A stretch of 64,000 bases of DNA, taken from Lepidonotus clava. Its lineage: Eukaryota > Annelida > Polychaeta > Phyllodocida > Polynoidae. The notes beneath the pieces were generated by a model. The model saw only the letters and a program-made list of their open reading frames with translations, had not been told where the DNA came from and searched no databases. Position numbers and translations under genes: made by a program. The DNA is taken from positions 67,545,427-67,609,426 of the forward strand of contig OW387134.1 in assembly GCA_936440205.1 (NCBI GenBank), written 5' to 3'. Shown here piece by piece: positions 9,795 to 22,000 of this stretch (the stretch's first letter is position 1; each line of letters starts with the position of its first letter).

Positions 9795-10945
9795 AACATG
9801 GGCGATATGGGCGGCATTGCTTTGGTTGACCTGGATCATGATTGTGTGGGGTATATTGTGCGCCACAGGGCCCATTGACCCAGGGGTATAATATCGACCA
9901 TATGTACAGAAAGACACCATAAAGGGAGGATAGATCCTGCAGGCTACAGGCAACAATGACTAACAATAGGTTGAATGCCCAGTTTCAATGCCATGGCATG
10001 CCATGGTAATACTTGGTTCTCATGTTCCATATCAAAGGAGGCTTATAATCCTTGTTTGATACCGCACCAGCTGTAGAGTGCGTGACATCATCCAACGTTG
10101 AGGCCTGGCTTTAAGAAATGCTAGTTTGTTCCCCCTAAAAAACAGTATAACGCACCGGGCCCCCGACCGGGCCTAAATAGGCTAATCAGGGAAATATTGA
10201 TTAGTCCCTCGTGTTTAGAGATTCTCTTCCCTCACAAATACATTTTACACCTGATTAATAATCCCCCTCTGATATTATGTTACATATGACATCATTAATT
10301 TGATAAAATATGGAATTGCCATACTTACCCTGATCATAAGAATTGTAGGTACAGTTCTATACCCTGATTAACCTTTCCGTAATTAGCCTAATCTTTTACG
10401 AGAATATGGGCCCCAATTGTATGCATATACTCCGTTTACAGAAATAGCTGCTTCCTGGGCAAATATCAGAAATGTGAGAATGCTTGTATGTTTAGATCTG
10501 ACAGCAATAAAGCTGTAAATCAAACTCCTTATCGGGTATAGATAAGCACGGTGCAGTTTGTTGGCATAGTTCTACCCCATTACTTACATTCCCCATGTAC
10601 TCAAACAGTAATCTAATGTTCCAAGGAATCTAAAGTTCTTAATACCACCCACCAAAAAAGGACGGAAAACTGTTAACATTCACAAAATTTAAACTAAATT
10701 TGCTTCACAGTTCTTACAAAATTCTATATCCAAAGTGGGAATTTATACATTTTTAAATTTTAACCTTCCATTAACAGTGAGGAGTGACGGTTTACAACAG
10801 AGACTGTTTGATCCTCAGAAAGTCTTACATGGGTGTAATATGCTACTTCAGAAGGTGTTAGACGCCATGTCCAATCTGTAGTGATAGGCCCCTGCCCCCA
10901 CATGGGACCTGACTTGTCCTGAGCAGACCGTGTTGACTTAGGACC
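9795..10945. other. Upstream intergenic DNA, nothing recognised
   Basis: No open frame with a recognisable product and no repeat with a second copy was found. Confidence 0.35.
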
Positions 10946-10949
10946 GGGA

Positions 10950-11404
10950 GGAGGTAGACTGTAGTTACCTCCAAGTCCGCTAGACACTCAAAGTGGGACT
11001 GTTAATCAGCAACCATTTTAGGTGGGAATTCCATACTGTGTCCCAGCATGCTTTGCAGCTGCTGCTTTATGGCAGGGTATCGTGTAGCAGGTCCTACCTC
11101 CATGGTTTCTGCAGCAGAATGACCAGCCCTGGTTGTCCTGAGCCTTATATGTACCCCTCCTTCATGGTATTATGGTCCTACTCTCTAAACATGGTTGGTC
11201 AGGAACCCTGAGATCTTTAGATTGCCCCATGTACTAAATAAGATAACAATTATTGTCATAGAAACCTCACCCCAGTCCCTTTCCTATACATAGAGGGCCA
11301 ATAAAATAATTCCTTGCAAATTTTAAGTAGCCACAAGTAGCCATGGACTCTTTGTGGGTGGAAGGACCTATAATGCAGGAGGTATCTAGGTCGTGAAAGG
11401 ACTA
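10950..11404 (+). repeat. Dispersed repeat family A, split copy
   Basis: The family consensus runs AGACTGTAGTTACNTCCAAG, CAGCAACCATTTTAGGTGGG, CCCAGCATGCTTTGCAGC, GGGCCAATAAAAGAATTCCT, GCCATGGACT and an ACGGACCCATTATG..GGTCA end. Here the first part is at 10950-11100 and the AATAAA-bearing part at 11285-11404. Other copies lie at 18255-18550, 26395-26760, 37365-37960 (minus) and 62930-63235. Confidence 0.7.
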
Positions 11405-13427
11405 GGGAGGAGGCGGCCCCGTCTTGGCATTGACCCACCACTCTGTGGGGATTTCAGCTGTTCCCGTTCTACATCTCCTACTTATCACTAGACCCCCCTT
11501 GATGTTTGAGTTGGCGTTCAGAGTCACAGACGTTAGCACTGACGCAGCTACCACGACGCAAAAAAAGCAAATGCGCAATTTATTCATCTAAATTACTTCA
11601 AAATTTAGTTTTAAAGCATTGATTAATCATTGACTGGTGAAACATGTAGACACCCTACTATAGACTAGATAAACCCACATTAACAAAACAATTAGTCCTA
11701 TTATTATTCATCTTAATAAACAGCAAACAGTAAGACAGTTAGGAGTATATTTCCCATCATATCAATTATAAAACATATGAAATGTTCAAGTACGTATACT
11801 CAATAAGCCCATCACACATTTGGTATGTCCCAAGGTTGGACAGGGGTGGGTCAAAATTAGTGTATAAGGCTGGGCTGACAGGATTTATCATTGGTTTCTA
11901 TGGGAAAAACCAAACATATGAAGCTGCAATTTACTAATTTTAGAGGCAATTTGTCAACCGAAGTGCTTTGGTTAATTTCGTATTATGCAACTGTCTTCAT
12001 GGTATAAGCACAGAAGCAATTTTGAAAATATTTCATGGTAAACTTTAACATTGGTGAAAACTGGGATGGGCTTATTGTTAGAGCTATCTGCTTCCCTGGT
12101 TATCTCTGACCCCAGTCGACTGGAACAAATGTCAGAGACAGAAGAAGCGCGTTTAAAATATTTAGAATAACATCCTAAAGGAAATCAAGATGTTTGCTCC
12201 ATTGGGCTTGCGTCACTTTTTTGTTGTTACTTTTTACCCGGAAAAGTTATTGCGACTTAAAACGCTCTCTTCAAAGTGACAAACATGCGTTAAGAAGATC
12301 TGGGACATTTGTATTTGTATTTGCCATCAATCTATATTTAGTGGGATACCAGTGAGGTCTATTCAGTGTGTTTCTCTGAGCTGGCAGAGAGAGTGTGAGC
12401 CTGCCCACTTGACATTTCATTGTACTTGTCCGATCCAAAAAAGCCTGACCTATTTCAACCGAGGAAAGTTGGGCTCCGGTTTTTACACCGACTCGCTCTC
12501 TCCCTTTACGAACGCACGTATCCACCGGAGAGAAGGCGATATTCATAGAATAAAACAGTACAACTTTTCCTTTTTTTAAAAGTTTCAGTCGCAGAGGTCC
12601 TGAGAATGGATGGCTACTTTAAATGAGTTTTTGGCCGGCGAGTAGCCACTGGAGTACTACTAGAGCTCAAAGTGTAGAGACCGATTTGTGACTGCGATCA
12701 ATGGAAAGGTCTGTAGCGGCCAAACATCTCTTTTATTCCCACATTAGCAGCAATGCAAATATTTTTATAGGGTTTTTCTAAAGTAGCTGGACTCGAGAGG
12801 CGGACACGTTCTTGGCATGCAGCTAAGTCGTGTTGAAGGAATAAACTTTGAGCAAAACACTGGCAGTGTCCAAACTTACACAAGTGGAATGATTATTTTC
12901 AGAGTGTAAAATTGGATGTCTTTTCAGTTGAGGTGACAGAAGGACGTCTCGTATTAAAACCAACCATTTAGTTCTCTCCAAAGTCAACGCTGAAGCTGGA
13001 TAAGAAGATGTTTTTGTGTTACTTTTGCGCTTCGTCCAACGCAAAACGAAGCCAAATCTGTCAAAACAGAAATGTTAAATAAAGTGGTTCAAAGGCAATG
13101 GGCACCCATCATGACAGAACTGGCCAGAACGTGAAAAACACACTGAATAAATAAGCATGTGAAATTCTTTGACGGTGTCCCCACGGACCGAAATTGATTC
13201 ACACGTTGCACAATATCTGAATTAATACCGGTTTTAATTCCAGAGATCAGAAGAGCACTTATTTTAATCACCGCTTCTTAATTATTATCCAAATAATGTG
13301 CCCAGCAGCCATAATACGAAGCACCAGAAAGTTATTGACCACAGCAAAGGGCTTTTATTTGTACCAGAATTATTAAGCCTTATTTTCCTCTCCTGTACCT
13401 ACACCGGTCAAAAACATGGGGCGTGTA
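11405..13427. other. Upstream region of the ApeC gene, nothing coding recognised
   Basis: Mixed-composition DNA. Open frames on both strands at 12271-12579 and 12698-13044 lack domains. No repeat with a clear second copy was identified. Confidence 0.35.
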
Positions 13428-13807
13428 GGGGCCTTCCATTAAGTACGTGCACAAATTTCAGAGATACCATTTTTCCTACTTATGCAGGATTTCCTACTTT
13501 TTGGTGATTTTGGAGTGTGCTACTGATTTTCCGACATTGCTCTAATATCTGTTTTATAGTATTTTTGTGCTAGTTTCCTAAAGGTTATTTCTCTCCTAGT
13601 TGCTTCTAAGTTCTAGAAAAAAAACCTACTTTTTCATCAGGCAGAAGTGGCATCTCTGCAATTTTCAAAAATGTTTGACCCCCCCGCCCCCCTTGGACTA
13701 AAAGTACTCACTAGATCTATACAGGAATATACGCACATTTTAGAAAATAACAGAGCCCTCTCCCCCCCCCCCCCCCCTTGGTGCGTCCGTACTTAATGGA
13801 AGGCCCC
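13428..13807. mobile_element. MITE with GGGGCCTTCCATTAAGTACG inverted ends
   Basis: GGGGCCTTCCATTAAGTACG at the left is matched by CGTACTTAATGGAAGGCCCC at the right, a 20-bp perfect inverted repeat. A family E fragment (ACCATTTTTCCTACTT onward) is nested at about 13465-13670, next to a C-run. Confidence 0.8.
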
Positions 13808-14182
13808 ATATGTATATACAAATCTGCAATCTGATGTCCCTAAAAGGTGTGCGTGGGGGTATAATACATTTAGACGGTTTAGTCTTACACGTTCAGCCCA
13901 CGGAAGAAACACTCTCAGTAACGTCATCCGCTCGGCGGCAATACTAGTCCCGGGATATTAGGACACTTGAAACAAGAGGTTATAATGGCAAATGGTGGTA
14001 ATAATTTTGCCGGCAACTTAAGTACCCTCTTTGTCCCGCGGCCAAATGCGGTCCGCATGTGTTTGATGGATTCGGTTCCCACACGGGCATTTTTTCTTAT
14101 TTATCCGAACTTGAAAGTAGTTTGAAACCTCCGCCTACACTGAATCAGAAAACCGCCTGACTTCATTCAGGAGCACAGGTCT

Positions 14183-14190
14183 ATATAAGG
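14183..14190 (+). promoter_or_regulatory. TATA box, candidate promoter of the ApeC gene
   Basis: TATATAAG within GGTCTATATAAGGGAGTGG is a strong TATA match 1.77 kb upstream of the ATG. A start of transcription about 30 bp downstream (about 14213) is inferred. A CRE-like half site TAACGTCA lies at about 13919. No clear kappa-B site was seen. Confidence 0.45.
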
Positions 14191-14212
14191 GAGTGGGGCT
14201 GTAATGATAAGT

Positions 14213-14343
14213 CATATGGACAAGTACCTACACAAGGGAATGTATAAGTGAATCACCAAATTCTCGGATTTCTTTGCTTATATTGAATTTGTCGACTGTT
14301 TCTCGAACACCCAGGCATTGGGAAACATTGAAAGCTATAAGAG
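14213..14343 (+). other. Candidate untranslated first exon of the ApeC gene
   Basis: Inferred from the TATA box upstream and the donor AAGAG|GTAGGA at 14343/14344. It would splice to the leader exon beginning at 15908. It contains a short upstream frame starting at 14215 (MDKYLHKGMYK). Transcript data would be needed to prove it. Confidence 0.3.
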
Positions 14344-15479
14344 GTAGGATTTTTATTGTTATGATCTAGGGAAACTCAAAATACCTGTTATTTTCCAAAT
14401 CAAACGGAGACAGATTCATATTTTATCGTGAATGGCAAGGTTCGTCCAACCGGCATTTTCTTACAGTTAACATTCCTAAAGAAATGAAACATTAGAAACA
14501 TTAATCATCATGAATATTACAGGGATTGTCCTACATTTCCACTTTTACATCAGTCAGGAGTGGCATCTCTGAAACTGAAAGACAAGACAACTAGCGCAAG
14601 AAGACAACTAGTGTAATAGGTTAACATAGGAAAGTGAAAATGCTATACAAAAATGTCCGAATTTGAAACTAGATGGTGCTAATTTTGCTGGTAGTTTTGC
14701 GAAAAAAAATACTGGGCTCTGCATACCCCTGAGAAACATTAATGATCATGACTATGAGAACCCACAATTATTGAGGATTCACAAAAAAAAGTTGCCATCC
14801 ACGCATGTCGGTTGTGTGCAGGTGGGGGGGAGGTGGGGGGGGGGGGTCGTGGCCCAACCATTAAGTATTAACCACCCTTTGGCTCCGACTGTCAGACTCC
14901 ATGCTTTTGTCGTCCCCGTTAATAATTCACCCCGTCTCCTGTAATCGGCTCAGACCAGGTCCCACCGAACATCGGCAGGGAGACAGTAATCAAAGCCGAC
15001 AGCGTCCTCAACCCAGGCGGAAATCGGGCCGGAGAGTGATGGATTGATCCTGAAACCTGGAGGAAAAGAGACAGTTTTCCCGTGAGAAAGAACCGATGGT
15101 CCCGGGCGGAACTCCCCCAGAATACGGCCGCTTTTATCTGTCCCCGCCCCCGACATCCCCACCTCCTTGCCCCCCGAGTCCTTCTACTTTGATTCTTTGA
15201 CTCCTGTCCCTTTAGGCTGCGGCCTGCTCTTATCAAAGGACCGCGCACCTGTAACCTACTTATTTATAGATTTGTCCCTCTCACTTGTTCGTCTTTTGTC
15301 TCTTTTAGCATGGTATGAGCAGCTCACCCATATGACTCACACTCTCAATATGATCCACTTTTTTGTCTACGCCCTTTTGAGTAAAAACAAAGTGCTCATA
15401 TGTGAGTTCTTCTATTAGTGTCCCAGTGGTGCTAGTTTTCAAGAGGGGGGGGGGTCTTCAGATTTTTTAAGTCATGACC
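14344..15479 (+). other. Candidate 5' leader intron
   Basis: Mixed DNA with a family E fragment at about 14520-14590 and a GC-rich stretch at 14830-15180. The minus-strand frame at 14919-15248 looks like a by-product of GC content. No separate gene is supported. Confidence 0.35.
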
Positions 15480-15484
15480 TCTAA

Positions 15485-15705
15485 CAGGGGTTTTCCTTAA
15501 CGTTTTTGTCCACTAGTCCACCGGGCTAGTGATCCTGTCTTTGCACTAGCCAAGATCAGAGTTCCACTAGTCTATATACTAAATTATTACAGTAATTTCA
15601 AAGTTTTCACTGGCCAATCGAGCTAGTTGCTCACTTGTTCCACTAGTCCGACCAGATTGTTACGAGTACCCGGTACTAGTAACTCTATGCTAAGGTAAAA
15701 CCCTG
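15485..15705. mobile_element. CAG..CTG MITE with 5-bp TSD TCTAA
   Basis: The ends CAGGGGTTTTCCTTAACG and ..CTAAGGTAAAACCCTG are inverted. TCTAA flanks both sides (15480-15484 and 15706-15710). The interior is rich in CTAGT words. It is non-coding. Confidence 0.65.
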
Positions 15706-15907
15706 TCTAATAAGAACTTTTCAAAATTAGTTTCTGACATCACCTTTCACTGCATGTTAAGGTAATTTCAGGTTTTCTTTCCCTCTTTTTCACATTTTTT
15801 CAATAACCCTGACTTACACCGCTGTAAATTGATCCTCTCCCTTTTTGCCTTACCCCTTTTAAATATAAGAACAGAATGCTCATACATGTTTTCTTGTTAT
15901 TCTCCAG

Positions 15908-15948
15908 GTGCGCTATGTGATTGCGACAGGTGAGAAGGGACCTGAGCG
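15908..15948 (+). other. 5' untranslated part of ApeC exon 1
   Basis: The acceptor TTATTCTCCAG ends at 15907. It is followed by 41 bases of leader and then the ATG in the context GAGCGATGA. Confidence 0.5.
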
Positions 15949-16027
15949 ATGAAGCGGAACGCGGCTGTTACGGCCTGGGCACTGCAAGCATGGACGGCCG
16001 GCCTACTGCTCCTCATGTGTATAGCAG
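15949..16027 (+). CDS. ApeC exon 1: signal peptide
   Basis: It encodes MKRNAAVTAWALQAW, then TAGLLLLMCIA plus the first base of the next codon. There is a positively charged N-terminus, a hydrophobic core at residues 14-26 and a small residue at the likely cleavage region. The donor is AGCAG|GTAGGG. The ATG is the first in the leader exon after the 15908 acceptor if ATGTGA at 15915 is ignored; that one is an immediate stop. Confidence 0.8.
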
Positions 16028-19000
16028 GTAGGGCGACAACCCGTTCATTACAAGACATGTTGTATATTTATTTAATATGTACCCCCCAACCCCCATATGG
16101 CCGGCCGGCCTACTGCTCCTCATGTGTATAGCAGGTAGGGCGACAACCCAATCATTACAATACATGTATATTTATTTAATATGTACCCCCCCCCCCCCAC
16201 TACAGCCTGGGCACTGCAAGCATGGCCGGCCGGCCTACTGCTCCTCATGTGTATAGCAGGTCGGGTGACGACTGAAATTATTTACTTTAATCCCTGTTAC
16301 ACACTTCACAGAATGGGCATTCTATGACTGTTTAGCTACATGTGGGGACAGTGCGCATTCTGATATGTCTAGTCTGAAAAGGGCATGTGACTACGTGCTT
16401 ATTATCACCATCATGGCATGACAATGTCCGAAGTTAAGGTTAAATCTGTGCATTCGCTGGATGCATAGCTTTGAAATGTGTGCACCCGGGAGTCTTTCAT
16501 TGCAGCCTCAGTGATACATGGACATGTCTTATATCAAAGGGCTGACAGTCACAGGAATAAACCTTGTACATTTCTACTGACCGCGCGCCATTCCTTGCAC
16601 TTTGGGTATTTCAAATTAGCTTTAGCGATTATATCTGAACCCTAAACATTAATAATGTACTGGTGTTATCATAATTCCATAAGAATAACTTAACGACCAA
16701 AATATTATGATTCCGACCTAAACATCCAACTTCCGTGTTCCCACAGCGCCAGCGCGCGACCCCTAGAATGATTACCTTGGGAATGGGACTCGCTTGTAGC
16801 TTATAGCTGTCGCAGTATCCAGCGGCCCAGATCGCCGTTTACGCTCCGCTCCTGCTATTCCTGGCGCCTGGAGGAGTAATTATAGTGGCCGCGCGGCCTT
16901 TTCCTGAAGGCCAAGGCGACGCGAGTCACGACGCGCGCGGCGCGTTATTTTTTCACATCTACTACTAGAGCTTCTTCTCGACGCGCGCCGTGAGTCAAGC
17001 CTCTGAGGCAGGGGTCTTCTTAGGCATGCGGGATGGGCCATTCCCTCATCAGGAATTTAATTGCCGCACTGGGTTGAATTGCCAGGGGCCATTCCCGCAT
17101 TAATATTTTAAAAGATTATTGCGGGAATGGTCCCTTGCGATTTTTTCTATTTATTTTTGATAATTTTAGAAAATAAATAGGTAATATATCAAATGCCAAC
17201 ATATTCCAGGAAAGTGGCCCAACAGAAAGTTGTTGACGCGGGCTTTTGATAGTCCAAATATTTTTTCTAGGAGTATCCCTCCTTGTATTCCACTGCGCCA
17301 TTTCGGCTACTGAAAAGTTAGTAATTTCTTAAATTTCAATTGTAACATGCGCATGCTACATACCGTTTGAAAGACAATTCAAAATCCTTTCTTAGGCCAA
17401 CCTTTAAAAAAAAAGGTTTGTTTCCTGTTCACCGCCCGACTGAGTATTTTAGGGCCGACTGGAAACAAAAGGAAAAAAAATCTTTTTTTTTCCTCAAAAT
17501 TTGCAGTTACCAAAAAAATAAATTGTGGAAAAAAAAAAAAAAAATTCCCGACCTCCCGACTGGGATTTTTTCTGGTCACCCGCTGGACAGGAAACAACTT
17601 TTTTTTTGAGGTTGGCCTTATGATATGTTACATATCTATAATTAGCTCGTGTGCCTACTCGCGATTTTCAAAAGCAAGAGTAGAATATAGAAACATGGGC
17701 ATGCTACATACCATTTCAAACAGAAATCAAAATCCTTTCTAATGACATGAAGCATGTCTATAAAATAAGCTGTTATTCCTATTCGCGATTTTCAAATTCG
17801 GGATTAGTATCAGCAAGTGGAATACAACCTTTATGGTCACAACAGCAGCTGCTCGTAGTCCACCTGTTACAAGACGTGGGAGATGTCATTAAACATACCC
17901 AGGCTACATGTCATTTGAAAGAGAAATCAAAATCCTTTCTGATGATATGTAACATGTCTACAATAACATAATTAGTTATTCCTATTCACGGTTATCAAAA
18001 TCGTGTTAAAATCGGCAAGTGGAATACAACCTTTAGGGTCACAATGGGAGCTGCTCGCTGCCCGCCGTTACAATATGCGGAATGTGCGCGAGCGCAGTTG
18101 GCAATTAGCTCAGGAGGAGCGAGAGGAGGGGGAGGGGGTCAGTCCTCAGTCAGGGATCTTATCTTGTCTAGAGGCAGGCAGTGCGTTGGTACCATTAGAT
18201 TAAGCCCTAATTCCACCCAAAGTGGCTTCTCTGCAGCCTGCCTTGAGCGTAGCCTGTCGCAGTCAGACCCACTGTTTCCCAAAGTGAGTCTGTACACCGG
18301 CAACCATTTTAGGTGGGAATTCCACCCTGCACCCCAGCATGCTTTGCAGCCGCTTGTTTATGGCAGGGAGAACTATAATAAACCAGCCAGCAGCCTAACA
18401 ACCATCAAAGGGATTTCCCATGCTATTTTAATTTATAGAGGGCCAATAAAAGAATTCTTAACGGACTTTTAGTGGCCAATAAAAGCCATGGACTGTTGCA
18501 GGTGTACGGACCCATTATGTAATAGCTTATCTGGGTCACAATGGACTACCTCAAGCGCTGCAAATTGGGAAGATTGGCGGCGAGGATGTTTTGCTAGAGT
18601 TGTGGATTCTTGTCAAGTGGGACTCTAAGCGGGTCGTCACCAGGAGTTAAGTGACTCCCACCCGTCTATTATTCATTGGGTTACAAAAAAACACTCAGTG
18701 GTAGAATGCACTTGTTGTTATGCGAGACCTCTTGACGGTGAGTGTTGTGGTTTGTGTTGAACACGTGGGTGGAGAAAAATTGATCTAAAATGTGCTATTG
18801 TTAGCGGAGTGTGTGTATATAGCTACGATAGGTTAGGCAAAACAAATCAATTGTTGTGTTCAGGTTTCATTAGCCCCAAAGAATAGGGTAGGTATATTTT
18901 TTTTAAAACATCATTTACAGAGTCCAATAATTGAAACATGACTTTGAACATTAATAATTTCCTTCATTGACCTTCCACAAGACATTTTATCAGCCATTAT

Positions 19001-22000
19001 CCGTGTATCCTGTTGGACAGGGTAGGGGGAATCCCTAGCTAGAGTTCCTTATATAGTATGAGTTTTCTGACATGATACATGTCATTTTCTGTCTAGAACG
19101 TATATTTATTTGATTTTAATAACATTAAAAAAAAAATGTCATCCCCAAAAAAAGATATGGTAGGGCAAAATAATTAGGGTCGGTCGGGAAACCTGAACAC
19201 AACTTTTATTGTAGTTGGACTTAGCACCTTACACAACCCTATAGGTAACTTAATTAGTGCCAGTCCCCGCGCCATTGTTGCTTTATTTACCTGATTAACA
19301 GAGTGTCGGCGGGTCAACAACGTCCATGTTTGTCTGTGACTGATAATGACTCGAGCTTAATATGGTTTAAACGTATGACCCACATCTAACAATATCTGTA
19401 ATCCATAATGACATGCTATTATTAGTACGCTCTATAATTTATTGTTCAATTCTAATTGATATTACTACCCTGGACATTTGTTTTTCAAATCACAAAATAG
19501 TTTTTGTAGCCGTATTCAACAGTCCAATATTTATATATAACAATAACTTTAATGCAGTGCATGTACGTCATACTCCAAAGTGCTATTATCAGTACGCTTA
19601 ATAATTCATTGTTCAATTGCAGTTGATATTAATACCCTGGATTTCGTCCTTTTCAAATCGTGTGTTTTTGTTGCCGTATTCAACAGCCCGTATGAGAACA
19701 TACTGAACCAGGGCGCGCTTCCACCCTTATCACGGCAGCCCTATATTGTGATACCATGCGTATACAGACTATCCATTGTAATGTTGTTATCCACGCGAAA
19801 ACTATTGTTTTTATACAAAACGATGTGGTTCTTTATCCAACTGACCTGGCCCTCGCCCATTCAATACCCCACACTAAAGCCCCATACCCACTAGGCGACT
19901 TTTACACAGATTGCAAACGGATTGGTGCAAAAACGGCCAATTCTTAATGTCCCCTGCAAGTATAGTATATTGGAAGGTGCATAATACTGAGTACGTGGCA
20001 AAACAAACAAAAATCAAAAAAATAAATATTGGAAGGTGCATGTTTGATCTTAATCAGCCCTAAAATCGGCCGATTTTAGGACTGATCAGTCGGCCGACTT
20101 GGTCAAAATCGCCTAGTGGGTATGGGGTTTAACTTTAATTCCTCATATCATGCTCCAAATTGCTATTTTCAGTTTGTGTTATAATTCATGCATATAGACC
20201 TTGTGCAGACGTGGTCACGTGATCACGTTTTGGTGATCACCATGTGCTGATTATAACCACGTGGCTAATAGAGTCTGAAAGAAGTAGATTGTGAACGATT
20301 ATCATTTGTTATGATTTCTTAGGTTTGTATGAAATGACTTTGACGTAATTTTGTGATTTAAATGCTCACTGATGTTATTTATAACAAATCTAAATTGATC
20401 ACCAATATGGCGCCCAACCTACATTTGGCATATGTGACGTCACCTGCATAAGGCCTATACAGACTATTATCAAAATGTTGTTAACCACGCAAAAACCAAT
20501 TATATGTTTTTATCAAAAATAATGCGTTTTTTGATCCACCTGACCTGACCCTGACCCCGTTTCCTTGTTCAGATGGCCAAAACCAGACCCACACCACCAC
20601 CCCGGCCGGTGAGTCAACCTTCCCCCTCCGACCCTCCTCCTCAGTCTAGTACATAGATGTGCAGACTGACAGTCTGTTACAGTTCTATGGTCTAGTGGTG
20701 CTATGTGAAGGTGTAACGTGGTGACTGGACAACTACAGGGCCCTATTACTACTAATAATTCACCCTACCACGGATAGCTGATTTCCAGTATTTTAAGGAC
20801 CTGCAGGCTAATTTTGACTGATTCTGTCGACAAAATCCCTGGAATAACTATAAAAAATAAACAAATAATTGATATATATCCATCTACAATGAATGCATTT
20901 TCAAATAACTCAGAAATATTAAATGTATATGGATACTTATCTAAGAAATAATAGTGCTTAGTTTTTCAAAATGTTAATCTACAAATAATGATACAATTCA
21001 TGAAATTTCATATAGAAAAGCCTTGACTTTTGTCGACATATTACCCAGCATGCATCCTATTTTAGGATAACCTGCAGGAAACTCAAGAAACTGACTATCT
21101 GTGGTTGGGACAATTGGTGACTGGCAAGCGGCGAATTCAGGCTTAAATTACCACCATTATATGCATAATTGCTTTATTATCCTAGAATGTGAGGCAGGAT
21201 TGGTATAATGATGGACTGTAATATTCTATTGTTACCTGGTCGTCTAAATAACTGAAGCCTAATACCCCCTGATCATCCAGGTCTTAGCATGATATAACCC
21301 CATCATCATGTACTTGAAGCTGGACCCACATTATTCCTCTCCAGGTATAAATGCAGAGGTTTTAAACGAATTTACTTTTTGAATTTTATTTACAAAGGGA
21401 TATGGGGGAAGTTACACGCACGAAAAATAGCAACGGCCCTAAGCAAGGAATTCTTTTTTTTCTCCGAATAATTTGCATTTGATCTAAAACCTTATTGGAA
21501 TTGGTTAGCAAGCAGTTTCAACTAACTGTCGATAAAGTCCGTCTATAGAATTGATAGTACACAGAAAATGAACGTGCTAGTGCTTTATTCGTTCAGATAT
21601 CTTTTTAGTGGCAACATTTAGATCCATCCTAATGAGTATACCCATCAATCAAACAGGACAACCTGAAGGCAGGATTAAAAGAAATATCTTCGCCTTCACT
21701 GCTTAACTCTTTCGCAAATACATTAGCAAAGGGGTTTATTTTAAAAGCCGCTTAATTCGGTCGCAGATAGAGTCAGACTGCTTCATCCCTAGTTCAGAGG
21801 TAGCACGCTTAAGCCTGTATTCCACGTGCCGATTTGGATGCTGGCGATTTAGTTTGTGTTTGATATTCTCTGAGAATATGGCATGAAACCATACCTCCTG
21901 TATGACATTCAAAAGAGATTTGTAAGATATTTCTAGTGATATATAACATGTCTATATTTAGCCTTAATTCCCACTGCCAATTTTTAAAACCAGAAGCAAA

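Noticed and set aside
14919-15248. 109-codon minus-strand open frame upstream of the ApeC start codon
   Set aside because: Low-complexity R/G-rich translation in GC-rich DNA, no domain, no splice support.
15915-15920. ATG at 15915 as the ApeC start
   Set aside because: It is followed immediately by TGA; the ATG at 15949 opens a proper signal peptide.
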